A DNA stretch of 40,636 nucleotides from a virus, in the IMG/VR virus record IMGVR_UViG_3300024969_000055, positions 1 to 40,636 of that record; one strand, written 5' to 3'. Shown here one piece after another: positions 15,950 through 22,274 of this stretch. Numbering within the stretch: the first letter of the stretch is position 1; every line of letters starts with the position of its first letter. The position numbers and the translations under genes are program-made. Under the pieces are notes generated by a model, which had not been told where the DNA came from, did not search any database, and saw only the letters and a list, made by a program, of their open reading frames with translations.

Positions 15950-16546
15950 TTACGCTAAAACATCAATGTCCGAAGCTTGAAAGTTGACGTTTGTCGCTGA
16001 AGTAGCGAACCCGACAACCTGAATAACGTTTCCTGATCCTGATGGAGGGGTGGCAGAAGTGCCACCGGCGGTGGTGCTTAGATATTGCTTTCCAGGCGTC
16101 CGTCCTGTCACCGCATCGTTTGATCCTTCAAAGTACACCACCGCACTGGTCGGATGAGTAAACGACGCTAAAACAAATCCGTGAGCCTCTTTCCCTGCGG
16201 TTGTAGCGTCCGATTTTCTTACCTCAGCAGTGCCGGCGTTATCCCAGATATTGACAAGATCCCCGGCAGCCAGCGTTTCGGAAGTTGCAATCAATGATGT
16301 ATCCGGGCCCACACCGGTCGGCATAAAACTTAGATCCAGTCGACCACCAGACCCCAACGCAGGAACCTTGCCGGAATCACCCGCACCCGCACTGGTTGTT
16401 TTACTGTTTACGATGGAGGGATCAAGCACGCCACTAGCGTTAAGTGCGATAATTTTCCCTGCGTCAGCAGCTCCAGCGGATGTATCGTTGGAAGCGGTTT
16501 CGGTTCTAACACCATTAACTAAGGCTATATATTTTTTTCCGGCCAT
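15950..16546 (-). CDS. Putative tail fibre / receptor-binding subunit, 198 aa
   Basis: A 198-residue protein. Near the start a unit is present twice: TSAGAADAGKIIALNASGVLDPSI and TSAGAGDSGKVPALGSGGRLDLSF (consensus TSAGAxDxGKxxALxxxGxLDxS). This motif occurs in phage fibre shafts. The C-terminal half (GDLVNIWDNAGTAEVRKSDA, HGFVLASFTHPTSAVVYFEG, TPGKQYLSTTAGGTS) matches a small beta domain common on phage and capsular fibres. It lies between a collagen-like shaft gene and the collar fibre, so it likely belongs to the same fibre. Confidence 0.7.
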   Translation of the reverse strand: MAGKKYIALVNGVRTETASNDTSAGAADAGKIIALNASGVLDPSIVNSKTTSAGAGDSGKVPALGSGGRLDLSFMPTGVGPDTSLIATSETLAAGDLVNIWDNAGTAEVRKSDATTAGKEAHGFVLASFTHPTSAVVYFEGSNDAVTGRTPGKQYLSTTAGGTSATPPSGSGNVIQVVGFATSATNVNFQASDIDVLA

Positions 16547-16556
16547 GATTTTCCCC

Positions 16557-17075
16557 TTATAGGACGATTGGTTCTGAAATGTTAATTAAAAGTTTCGTTG
16601 TAGATATCGCCACACCAACCCGCTGTAAATAGCCGGATGTAGGTATGATCTGAGTAACCGTTCCTGAAACGGATAGATAAACCGGCTGATCAGCCGTCAG
16701 GCCGAAGAAACCGTCAAGCTCACTTGTGGTTGCAATATCCACTAGCGATCCTTGGCTTGCCGCGCCCGCTGTTATACCTATAGCGTTGCCGGCGGTTGTT
16801 ATATCTGCACTATCGGCATAGACGGCGGCAGCCGTTACAACGCGGTTTCCGCCCAGATCAATACCGGCAATGAGTTGTATTACTGAGCCGCCCGAAGCGC
16901 CTACAAGTGACACCAGCCATTCTGCCTCGGTACCTACAAAGCCGTTAGCCACGGCCGACTGATAGGCGCTGAGCCCAGGCGGCCCCGGAACCCCGACCTC
17001 AACCACGACCGACTCAGCAGAACCAGCCTCGACAGTAATAAGCTCCGGCTGCTGAATAATGACAACATCAGTCAT
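16557..17075 (-). CDS. Collagen-like tail fibre segment, 172 aa
   Basis: A 172-residue protein. After a short N-terminal strand region (VVIIQQPELITVEAGSAES) comes GPPGLSAYQSAVANGF followed by GTEAEWLVSLVGASG. This motif is widespread in phage fibres just after collagen-like GxxG repeats. The C-terminal part (FGLTADQPVYLSVSGTVTQI, LQRVGVAISTTKLLINI) is the small beta domain that often ends such proteins. Its ATG overlaps the upstream gene by eight bases. It probably forms a trimeric fibre segment joining the baseplate protein to the collar fibre. Confidence 0.75.
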   Translation of the reverse strand: MTDVVIIQQPELITVEAGSAESVVVEVGVPGPPGLSAYQSAVANGFVGTEAEWLVSLVGASGGSVIQLIAGIDLGGNRVVTAAAVYADSADITTAGNAIGITAGAASQGSLVDIATTSELDGFFGLTADQPVYLSVSGTVTQIIPTSGYLQRVGVAISTTKLLINISEPIVL

Positions 17076-17403
17076 GCGTCTGGTCTTCCAGCACGGCCAG
17101 CGCCGAGGATTCGTAGGTTTTCACCGTGCCGTCGGCATGCGTCACCTCAAGATCAAATTTATATGTACCCGGCGCCCAGGTAGCCGTTTCCGCCGCCGCC
17201 ACCGTCAACGTTAATTTGCCTGCCGTAGCGTCGACAACAATATCTCCGTTCACGGTTGACGCGGCATAAATCAGGGCCTTTGCGTTATTGCGAACATGCA
17301 GGCGCGCCGTTGCCCCGGACAGGTCAATCGGTTGTTTAACTGGATTTTTCAGCACCCAGACTCGCGACCAGGTATCGCCGCGATACAGTTTGGCTGCGTT
17401 CAT
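17068..17403 (-). CDS. BppU-like N-terminal fibre/baseplate adaptor
   Basis: I start at the ATG at 17403 (MNAAKLYRGDTWSRVWVLKN), because the longer frame to 17487 would put the start inside the promoter dyad. The 111-residue beta protein has the pattern LYRGDTW...PIDLSGATARLHVRN...TWAPGTYKFDLEVTHADG. I recognise this as the BppU/DUF2479-like N-terminal domain that anchors fibres to the tail tip. It is the first gene of the fibre operon. The ribosome site is weak. Confidence 0.7.
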   Translation of the reverse strand: MNAAKLYRGDTWSRVWVLKNPVKQPIDLSGATARLHVRNNAKALIYAASTVNGDIVVDATAGKLTLTVAAAETATWAPGTYKFDLEVTHADGTVKTYESSALAVLEDQTHD

Positions 17404-17467
17404 GCTGCTAACGGTAAGTGATGAAGTAAGTTCATGGGTAAAGCATACCCATGCCGAACGGGGTGAG

Positions 17468-17520
17468 TAAGACGTGAAACGTTTCACGTCTTAAGTAAGG
17501 CAGGTCGTTTTTATAGACTA
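17468..17520 (-). promoter_or_regulatory. Late promoter of the fibre operon
   Basis: On the minus strand: TTTTGCCATAGTC, -10-like TATAAA (17515-17510), about 16 bases, then a perfect 26-bp palindrome at 17493-17468 whose core is GACGTGAAACGTTTCACGTC. The 11 bases TTTGCC(A/C)TAG(T/C) before the -10 are shared with the 14.4-kb site. The dyad differs from the other two copies outside GTGAAA/TTTCAC, yet pairing is kept. No -35 match is seen. Promoter function is inferred from recurrence at three late operons. Confidence 0.58.
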
Positions 17521-17562
17521 TGGCAAAAAAAAGCACCACGCAAGCAAAACAGGAAAAGCCTA

Positions 17563-17871
17563 ATGATTACCCAAAGGTACCTTGAAAAATTAACTATTAA
17601 GCAATTGCAAGAGCTCAAGAACGCGGTAATTACATTAATCGCACAAAAAGAATCAGCGCCAAAAGTATTGCTTTGGCAAGTGTGTGATGAAGATATTGCC
17701 CTAGACTATTTTTTAGAGAAAGACTACCTAAAGGCAGCCGAACACCTGCTTAAAACAGCTCAGGAATATGCAGCGAATCCAGACATGAATAATCTGGATA
17801 AAAGACTCGAGCTTACGTATATCACCATACCCGAATCAGAGATGAAACATTACCCCATCAATCCCAGTTAG
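17563..17871 (+). CDS. Small hypothetical protein, 102 aa
   Basis: A 102-residue plus-strand protein, divergent from the fibre operon. An AGGAAAAG ribosome site is eight to ten bases before the ATG. The N-terminus is helical (YLEKLTIKQLQELKNAVITL) and the middle has a helix-turn-helix-like repeat pattern (DIALDYFLEKDYLKAAEHLL), reminiscent of a single TPR-like hairpin. It is acidic and A/T-rich compared with neighbours. It has the look of a lysogeny-expressed accessory gene (moron), since it lies alone beside the repressor. The function is unknown. Confidence 0.6.
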   Translation: MITQRYLEKLTIKQLQELKNAVITLIAQKESAPKVLLWQVCDEDIALDYFLEKDYLKAAEHLLKTAQEYAANPDMNNLDKRLELTYITIPESEMKHYPINPS

Positions 17872-17880
17872 ACCGCATTC

Positions 17881-17924
17881 AAAACCCCTTCAAAAATCGA
17901 TATAAGGCGCTTCGAGGGTTTTTT
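17881..17924 (+). terminator. Possible terminator after the 102-aa gene
   Basis: AAAACCC (17881-17887) pairs with GGGTTTT (17916-17922) and the sequence ends in a T-run. The loop is long (28 bases), so this is a weak candidate. Confidence 0.35.
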
Positions 17925-17991
17925 AATGGCTCAGTACGCATAAACGCCTAACGCGCCCGTGACGGCCTATTTTTACAACATCCGGAGCAAC

Positions 17992-18147
17992 ATGAAAGCA
18001 GGGTTAATTTTTCGCTGGGGCAGCTGTTGGATAGGCGCCCATTGGTCGCCTTATAACAAACGGCTGTGTATTAACCTGGTGCCTTGTGTGACGATCTGGG
18101 TAACGATACCGGGCGGCGTTGAGCCAGCTTGTACGTTAAAACCATGA
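17992..18147 (+). CDS. Small conserved phage protein, 51 aa
   Basis: I start at the ATG at 17992 (MKAGLIFRWGSCWIGAHWS), preceded by a CGGAG-like ribosome site; a longer frame exists but has none. The 51-residue product with W-G-S-x-W-I/V-G-A-H, Y-N-K-R-L-C-I-N-L-V-P-C-V-T and WVTIPGG blocks matches a small protein found near the regulatory or early regions of various phages. Two Cys and several Trp suggest a compact fold. The function is not known. It is downstream of, and could be cotranscribed with, the 102-residue gene. Confidence 0.6.
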   Translation: MKAGLIFRWGSCWIGAHWSPYNKRLCINLVPCVTIWVTIPGGVEPACTLKP

Positions 18148-18148
18148 T

Positions 18149-18170
18149 GGTGCGCGGTGCGCACCCTACT
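18149..18170. repeat. GGTGCGC/GCGCACC dispersed palindrome
   Basis: GGTGCGC (18149-18155) and GCGCACC (18159-18165), followed by CTAC, form a hairpin. The word GTGCGCACCCTAC recurs at 29410-29422. It separates the convergent 51-residue and TPR-like genes and could stop transcription from both sides. Confidence 0.5.
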
Positions 18171-18173
18171 GAG

Positions 18174-18602
18174 CTAACTCAATTTACGAGCACGTTGTTC
18201 TATTTTTCGCTGCCTGGTATTAAGCAACACAATTTCATCATCAATGATTTTACGGTAAGTATTTCTCTGCGTTTTCGATACTTTGGCAAAGCCGCCTTTT
18301 TGCCGCCAACCCCATTCTTTATACAAAAGCTCTCGGGCATCGGCAGTTATATCGACATCATCATAAAGTCCCTGAAGCCAACTAAGCGCCTCTTCATACC
18401 GATCAGCCAGATGATGGTAACGTGCCAGCCTGAAATAAGTTTTGATAGGCCACTCGGTTGAGCAAGTCGTCATTAACGCATAAGCTTTTGACAAGCTGCC
18501 AATGGCAGCATCGTAATCTTTATCATTGGCTTGTACCGTGGCCCTTTTCAACAGGTTACGGATTTCTTCATGATCTACATCATTGCCGGTTAATCCGAGC
18601 AT
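18174..18602 (-). CDS. TPR-like protein downstream of the repressor, 142 aa
   Basis: A 142-residue helical protein in the same orientation as the repressor, 34 bases after it, so probably made in the lysogen. Helix pairs with TPR-like A/G/Y spacing are visible: ATVQANDKDYDAAIGSLSKA, YFRLARYHHLADRYEEALSW. A basic helical tail follows (QRNTYRKIIDDEIVLLNTRQ). TPR proteins mediate protein contacts. A role in superinfection exclusion or lysogenic control is possible but is a guess from expression context. The plus-strand frame over it is a shadow. Confidence 0.65.
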   Translation of the reverse strand: MLGLTGNDVDHEEIRNLLKRATVQANDKDYDAAIGSLSKAYALMTTCSTEWPIKTYFRLARYHHLADRYEEALSWLQGLYDDVDITADARELLYKEWGWRQKGGFAKVSKTQRNTYRKIIDDEIVLLNTRQRKIEQRARKLS

Positions 18603-18636
18603 ACTTTCCCCCGTTTAAAATCTATCTGTTTAAATC

Positions 18637-19329
18637 TCACCACTCATGCATCGATGCAACAACTCGTCCAATCACCGCCATATCCAAAGCCTCATTCGAT
18701 AAATCCACTTGATATGGAGCAAAGCCAGCATTAAAGCTACAGACCTGTACCATGCCTTGCGGCAGCAATTGCAGGTTTTTAACCAGCAGATGCCCGTCTA
18801 TTCTTAGTACGTAAGTCTTACCGCTTGTGACCGTTGTCTGCGAACGATCAACTAGCACCATGTCGCCATCCTTAAGGTAAGGTTCCATAGAATTACCGCT
18901 CACATCCACAATCGCCAGCATGTCGGGAGATAAATGCCGCGTCGCTAACCAATCACGCCGAAATGCTAACGGCTGCAGCTGTTCTTCAGTCCCATTAATC
19001 GCTCCGTGCCCAGCGGCTACCTGCACGTTATAACGGGGTACGGCAGAAAATTCGTCACTTTCGTAATTACTATGCTTATACGACACCGGGTGTGTAGACG
19101 GGGATATTGTTTTATACGGAGTAGTGCTTGGCGAGAGCATATGCTCAATATCCATATTATGTGAATACAAATATTCGATTAATTCATCATAAGGGATAGA
19201 GCCGCGTTGCTTTCTATTCGAATACGCAGTAGGACTAATGCCAAGGCATTCAGCAATAGCCTTATCACTTCCAAGACCTACGGCCTTAGCGAATCTGCTC
19301 ATCACTAGATCAAAAGAATTAATCCCCAT
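18637..19329 (-). CDS. Phage repressor, S24/LexA-like with autocleavage domain
   Basis: A 230-residue CI-type repressor that should keep the prophage silent. Residues about 8-65 are an XRE-like helix-turn-helix (SDKAIAECLGISPTAYSNRK). Residues about 100-215 are an S24 peptidase domain. A predicted Ala106-Gly107 cleavage site lies in NVQVAAGHGA. The catalytic serine is S147 (SGNSMEP) and the general-base lysine is K184 (HLLVKNL). All needed residues are present, so RecA-stimulated self-cleavage, hence SOS induction, is likely. This differs from Mu itself, whose repressor lacks this domain. It is divergent from Ner across a 152-base control region. Confidence 0.92.
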   Translation of the reverse strand: MGINSFDLVMSRFAKAVGLGSDKAIAECLGISPTAYSNRKQRGSIPYDELIEYLYSHNMDIEHMLSPSTTPYKTISPSTHPVSYKHSNYESDEFSAVPRYNVQVAAGHGAINGTEEQLQPLAFRRDWLATRHLSPDMLAIVDVSGNSMEPYLKDGDMVLVDRSQTTVTSGKTYVLRIDGHLLVKNLQLLPQGMVQVCSFNAGFAPYQVDLSNEALDMAVIGRVVASMHEW

Positions 19330-19344
19330 TATCCATTAAACGTG

Positions 19345-19373
19345 TTGACATCCATCATTGATGGATTTATTAT
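19345..19373 (+). promoter_or_regulatory. Early promoter with operator in the spacer
   Basis: TTGACA (19345-19350), a 17-base spacer and TATTAT (19368-19373) form a near-consensus sigma70 promoter pointing at the Ner/early operon. The spacer contains a perfect dyad, TCCATCA-T-TGATGGA (19351-19365), placed to be covered by the repressor. It lies 16 bases from the repressor start, so a repressor bound there could also affect its own gene. Confidence 0.75.
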
Positions 19374-19380
19374 TCAAACC

Positions 19381-19405
19381 GTTGGTAAAAAAATTATTTA
19401 CCAAC
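19381..19405. promoter_or_regulatory. Second dyad GTTGGTAAA/TTTACCAAC in the control region
   Basis: Arms GTTGGTAAA (19381-19389) and TTTACCAAC (19397-19405) are perfect over 9 bp with a 7-base A/T loop. They lie just downstream of the early -10 box. The dyad could be a Ner operator or a 5' leader hairpin. Confidence 0.55.
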
Positions 19406-19416
19406 CCCAAAAAAAT

Positions 19417-19453
19417 AGCGGCAGCTCACTGTCCAAAGCTAACTGCCGCTTTC
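19417..19453 (+). terminator. Leader hairpin AGCGGCAG/CTGCCGCT
   Basis: Arms 19417-19424 and 19443-19450 pair over 8 bp (18-base loop) and are followed by TT only. It lies in the leader of the early transcript, before the Ner ribosome site. It may act as an attenuator or as a weak terminator. Confidence 0.4.
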
Positions 19454-19481
19454 CCGTTACAACTTTATAGGAATTGTCATT

Positions 19482-19763
19482 ATGCCAAATAGCGCCCCCG
19501 AACAAAAGGGAATGCACCCTGAAGACATAATTGCCGAACTCAAAAAGCGCAAGCTAACCATGAAAGCAGTGTCCAAGCAATTGGATTGCTCCGCTAATTC
19601 GGTTCGGTTGGTTATTCACGACAAACAGCAAAGCAAGCGTATCGCTGATCATATTGCCAAATTGATCGGCAAAAAAACCAATGAGCTTTGGCCTGACGTT
19701 TACAACTACGAAGCCAGAAAACCGTTTCGTCAAACATTAAAAAACGCAAAGGCGGCAGCGTGA
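19482..19763 (+). CDS. ner: Ner-like DNA-binding regulator
   Basis: A 93-residue protein at the head of the early operon, with AGGAA upstream of the ATG. The middle (MHPEDIIAELKKRKLTMKAV, SKQLDCSANSVRLVIHDKQQ, ADHIAKLIGKKTNELWPDVY) is the Nlp/Ner helix-turn-helix typical of Mu Ner, including the closing LWP block. In Mu, Ner is a Cro-like repressor that turns down early transcription. Position right of the repressor, in divergent orientation, fits. The assignment is strong on family; the operator is not proven. Confidence 0.88.
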   Translation: MPNSAPEQKGMHPEDIIAELKKRKLTMKAVSKQLDCSANSVRLVIHDKQQSKRIADHIAKLIGKKTNELWPDVYNYEARKPFRQTLKNAKAAA

Positions 19764-19787
19764 TGGTCGCTTTTTTTAAAGCTGAAC

Positions 19788-20063
19788 TTATTTGCCGTCT
19801 GGACACAGAGCGTACCAGCGCTGCACGTCTTCGATTAGCCCGGCGAGCACAGCCTCATGCTCTGCCAGCGACGGATTGTCTGACACCTCAGAACCCTGAT
19901 CCATTAAAAATTGCAGCGCCTCGTCCTGCGGATGCTTTGCCAGTAGCCAGCTCACAACCAGCAACGTACCCGATTGCCGGGAGTGCAACTGATCCAGGCG
20001 AGCGCTTAGATGATGCAGATGTTCATTAATTTCAGTTAATCGAGCTTCTATTTGTTGAGACAT
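19788..20063 (-). CDS. Antisense small protein inside the early region, 91 aa
   Basis: A 91-residue minus-strand protein started at 20063 (MSQQIEARLTEINEHLHHLS), with an AAGGAT ribosome site upstream; the longer frame start is not supported. The N-terminal 40 residues form a heptad-like coiled coil, followed by LLVVSWLLAKHPQDEALQFL and an acidic helix. The protein-like composition on this strand, against a low-complexity plus-strand frame, argues it is real. It lies against the early transcript, so early transcription would oppose it. It may be expressed in the lysogen. The function is unknown. Confidence 0.58.
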   Translation of the reverse strand: MSQQIEARLTEINEHLHHLSARLDQLHSRQSGTLLVVSWLLAKHPQDEALQFLMDQGSEVSDNPSLAEHEAVLAGLIEDVQRWYALCPDGK

Positions 20064-20141
20064 AACCGTAATCCTTATTGAGAGCAAAACCCATGAATTT
20101 AAACGACAGCATTAGTTTAAGCGGCCAAGCGGGTTTAGTCA

Positions 20142-20615
20142 GTGGCTAAAAAGAAACAATCTTTTACCAGCAATCAGGTGGATATTTTCCAGCGACTGGC
20201 AGAAGAGACCGCACTGGAGGCTTCCACAGCAGTTGATCTGGATATAGGGCCGGAACTACAAGGAGCGGTTAACTTCGGCATTCGTGAAAGTAAAAAGCGT
20301 GGACTGTCCAGGGAGCGCATTGTCGAACGGATGAATCTGTGCCTACCCGACCTGGAAAAGCCGATCACCCTGCGGCAACTGAACGCATGGACTGCGAACA
20401 GCAAGGAATTCAGCGAGTTTCCGGCCCGGTATTTACCGGCATTCAGTTGGGCGTGTGGCTGCACAGTGACGATCCAAGTGCTGGCGCAAGCGGTCAATCA
20501 CGACTTGGTCGACCGTCGCGAAAAAATAGCTTTGGAACTAGGACAAACGTTAGTGGAAAGCGCCAACCTGACGCGCAAGGCTAACGTTTTAAAAAAACAA
20601 TTAACCGGAGAATAA
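20142..20615 (+). CDS. Early phage protein, 157 aa (conserved in Mu-like phages)
   Basis: A 157-residue protein with a GTG start at 20142 (MAKKKQSFTSNQVDIFQRLA). The conserved-looking core is NFGIRESKKRGLSRERIVER, MNLCLPDLEKPITLRQLNAW, then SEFPARYLPAFSWACGC and a C-terminal helix KIALELGQTLVESANLTRKA. I recall similar proteins just ahead of transposase A in Mu-like phages, but know no assigned role. The RxL..LNAW region looks like a helix-turn-helix, so DNA binding is possible. It ends two bases before the next gene. Confidence 0.68.
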   Translation: MAKKKQSFTSNQVDIFQRLAEETALEASTAVDLDIGPELQGAVNFGIRESKKRGLSRERIVERMNLCLPDLEKPITLRQLNAWTANSKEFSEFPARYLPAFSWACGCTVTIQVLAQAVNHDLVDRREKIALELGQTLVESANLTRKANVLKKQLTGE

Positions 20616-20617
20616 TC

Positions 20618-21241
20618 ATGCTTACCAATCGCACCCAAATTATAGATGCGTTGCTGTATTTCCGCACCGAGACGATTAAAGCACAAGCAACCGCCGACAT
20701 AGATGAGCTATGCAACTCTTTTGTCCGCCCATGCCCAACACAGGGCTTGGTTGATGAACTCATTTCCCAAGCATTACTGGAGATCAATAATGAAAACCTT
20801 ATTCGGCTGACCGATGCAGGTTCGGCTATGCTCCGAGCCGAAGGGAATCCCAATATAGAGATAGAAGTAGTTAGCGCGGGTGATCGGGGCAGTAAAGAAC
20901 AACAAGCCCTAAAACCAAACCCAGCCCTGCCTTTGTTTATGTACATCCGTTTCTTAGAGGTGATACAGCTCGATCTGGACGCGCTGTTGCATCACATCAA
21001 CGATAGCGCGTTTTTTCAGCATAACAGAACAATGGCACACGGTTTTGTCCTCAATCTTAGCATGTCTTATGCCGATCAAGATTGCCTAGAGTTTTTACAA
21101 ATACTGACTGATTTGCTAAACGAATTCAGACGCTTAGCAGAAAAAGACAGCGACAAAGTAGCACTGCTAACAAACATGAAAACTCGCATAAGAGATTTAT
21201 TGGAAGTGTTAACACACAGGCAGGAAGCCGATCATGACTGA
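20618..21241 (+). CDS. Early hypothetical protein, 207 aa
   Basis: A 207-residue protein two bases after its neighbour, with a GGAG ribosome site in the previous gene's end. The first 80 residues read like a winged-helix unit (IIDALLYFRTETIKAQATAD, LVDELISQALLEINNENLIR, LTDAGSAMLRAEG). The second half is helical. The layout matches an early transcription-associated protein; no family is recognised. Its codon use is more A/T-rich than the transposase. The end overlaps the next start by eight bases. Confidence 0.62.
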   Translation: MLTNRTQIIDALLYFRTETIKAQATADIDELCNSFVRPCPTQGLVDELISQALLEINNENLIRLTDAGSAMLRAEGNPNIEIEVVSAGDRGSKEQQALKPNPALPLFMYIRFLEVIQLDLDALLHHINDSAFFQHNRTMAHGFVLNLSMSYADQDCLEFLQILTDLLNEFRRLAEKDSDKVALLTNMKTRIRDLLEVLTHRQEADHD

Positions 21242-22274
21242 TTTAAAACCACGCCAAGCACAGGATCGCCGGGCCGTGGGCGAGTTGTCCAACGCTACAC
21301 CTCCAGCGCATGTTGCGGCCTTGCTGCAAGCGGAAGGTATGAATTACGACCCGGCTGCATTTGCTGCGATGACACTTGAGCAGCACACCGAGGAAGCATT
21401 TAAAGGCTTAAAGGCTTCCGTATTAACGGCTGTTTATAGTGGGATGCACTTTGTACAAGTGTTAGAACTCTCCAATCGATTGGAGAGTTCTAACAAACAC
21501 TTCATTAAGGAAGAAGCTGATCGTCGAGGAGTTGCAATCCAAACACTTTACAACATGATCGATGTCTACAAGCTCTTTTGCCGCAGTCCTGAGAAATGTG
21601 TACACGCGTTTCCTCATATTGGTATTACGAAGTTAATAGAATTTAAAAGCTTCGATGAATCCGACCTGGAACAACTCGCCGAAGGCCAGGAAGTCTACGG
21701 CATCACCCTGGAAACCGCGCAACGCTACAGCGTCCGCGAATTAAAAAGCGTCCTGCAAAGCCACCGCGCCGAAGTCAAAAACCTGAAACAGCGCATCCTG
21801 GACGCCGAAAAAAAGATGAATGTCGAAGCCGACAAAGCCGCCGAGCTGCTGGCCGAAAACCTGGACCTGAAAAAGCTAAGCCCGGAACGGCGCTCATTCG
21901 TGGCGCTACGCAAGCAACTGTTCGAAGACATGGAAACCCTACAAGGCATTGTGGTACGCGCCCGTAAGACCTACGAGCTGTCTAAAAACTTCCAACAAGA
22001 AGTGCAGTATGAGGCACAAGAGGCTGTTATCTATCCATTGATCCATTTGCTGAGCGTGATGCACGGCAATTCCGAGTTAATCATGGAAGATTGTTATATG
22101 ACTTGGGGCATCGATCCGGCCATTCCGGTTAACCCGCCGCAACCCAACAGCATGACGCATGAGGAGCGTTGGGCGGCTCAGGAGTCGGCTCGGTATCAAG
22201 CGGCATTAACCGAGCTGCACTTTCCTACGGCTAAAAAACCAAAAACTAAAAAAGATAAGGGTGACCAGTCATGA
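21234..22274 (+). CDS. DUF3102-like early protein upstream of transposase, 346 aa
   Basis: A 346-residue, mostly helical protein. Residues about 35-130 have a nucleoid/partition-associated look (AFKGLKASVLTAVYSGMHFV, FIKEEADRRGVAIQTLYNMI with a helix-turn-helix of the kind seen in DUF3102). A coiled coil covers about 175-215 (LQSHRAEVKNLKQRILDAEK). It directly precedes and overlaps transposase A by four bases, so it is translated with it. It may assist target choice or replication, but that is inference. A perfect 36-bp DNA palindrome lies within codons 76-87. Confidence 0.6.
   Translation: MTDLKPRQAQDRRAVGELSNATPPAHVAALLQAEGMNYDPAAFAAMTLEQHTEEAFKGLKASVLTAVYSGMHFVQVLELSNRLESSNKHFIKEEADRRGVAIQTLYNMIDVYKLFCRSPEKCVHAFPHIGITKLIEFKSFDESDLEQLAEGQEVYGITLETAQRYSVRELKSVLQSHRAEVKNLKQRILDAEKKMNVEADKAAELLAENLDLKKLSPERRSFVALRKQLFEDMETLQGIVVRARKTYELSKNFQQEVQYEAQEAVIYPLIHLLSVMHGNSELIMEDCYMTWGIDPAIPVNPPQPNSMTHEERWAAQESARYQAALTELHFPTAKKPKTKKDKGDQS
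21460..21495. repeat. Perfect 36-bp palindrome inside a gene
   Basis: Every base of 21460-21495 pairs with its mirror around the centre at ATC|GAT; one half-site is TGTTAGAACTCTCCAATC. It encodes part of ELSNRLESSNK in the gene before transposase A. Perfect symmetry of this length inside a coding sequence is unlikely by chance, and it has no T-run. Confidence 0.95.

Noticed and set aside
17468-17493. ParB parS site
   Set aside because: parS has TTTCAC before GTGAAA; here the halves are in the opposite order (GTGAAAC then GTTTCAC), and the site recurs only at late operons.
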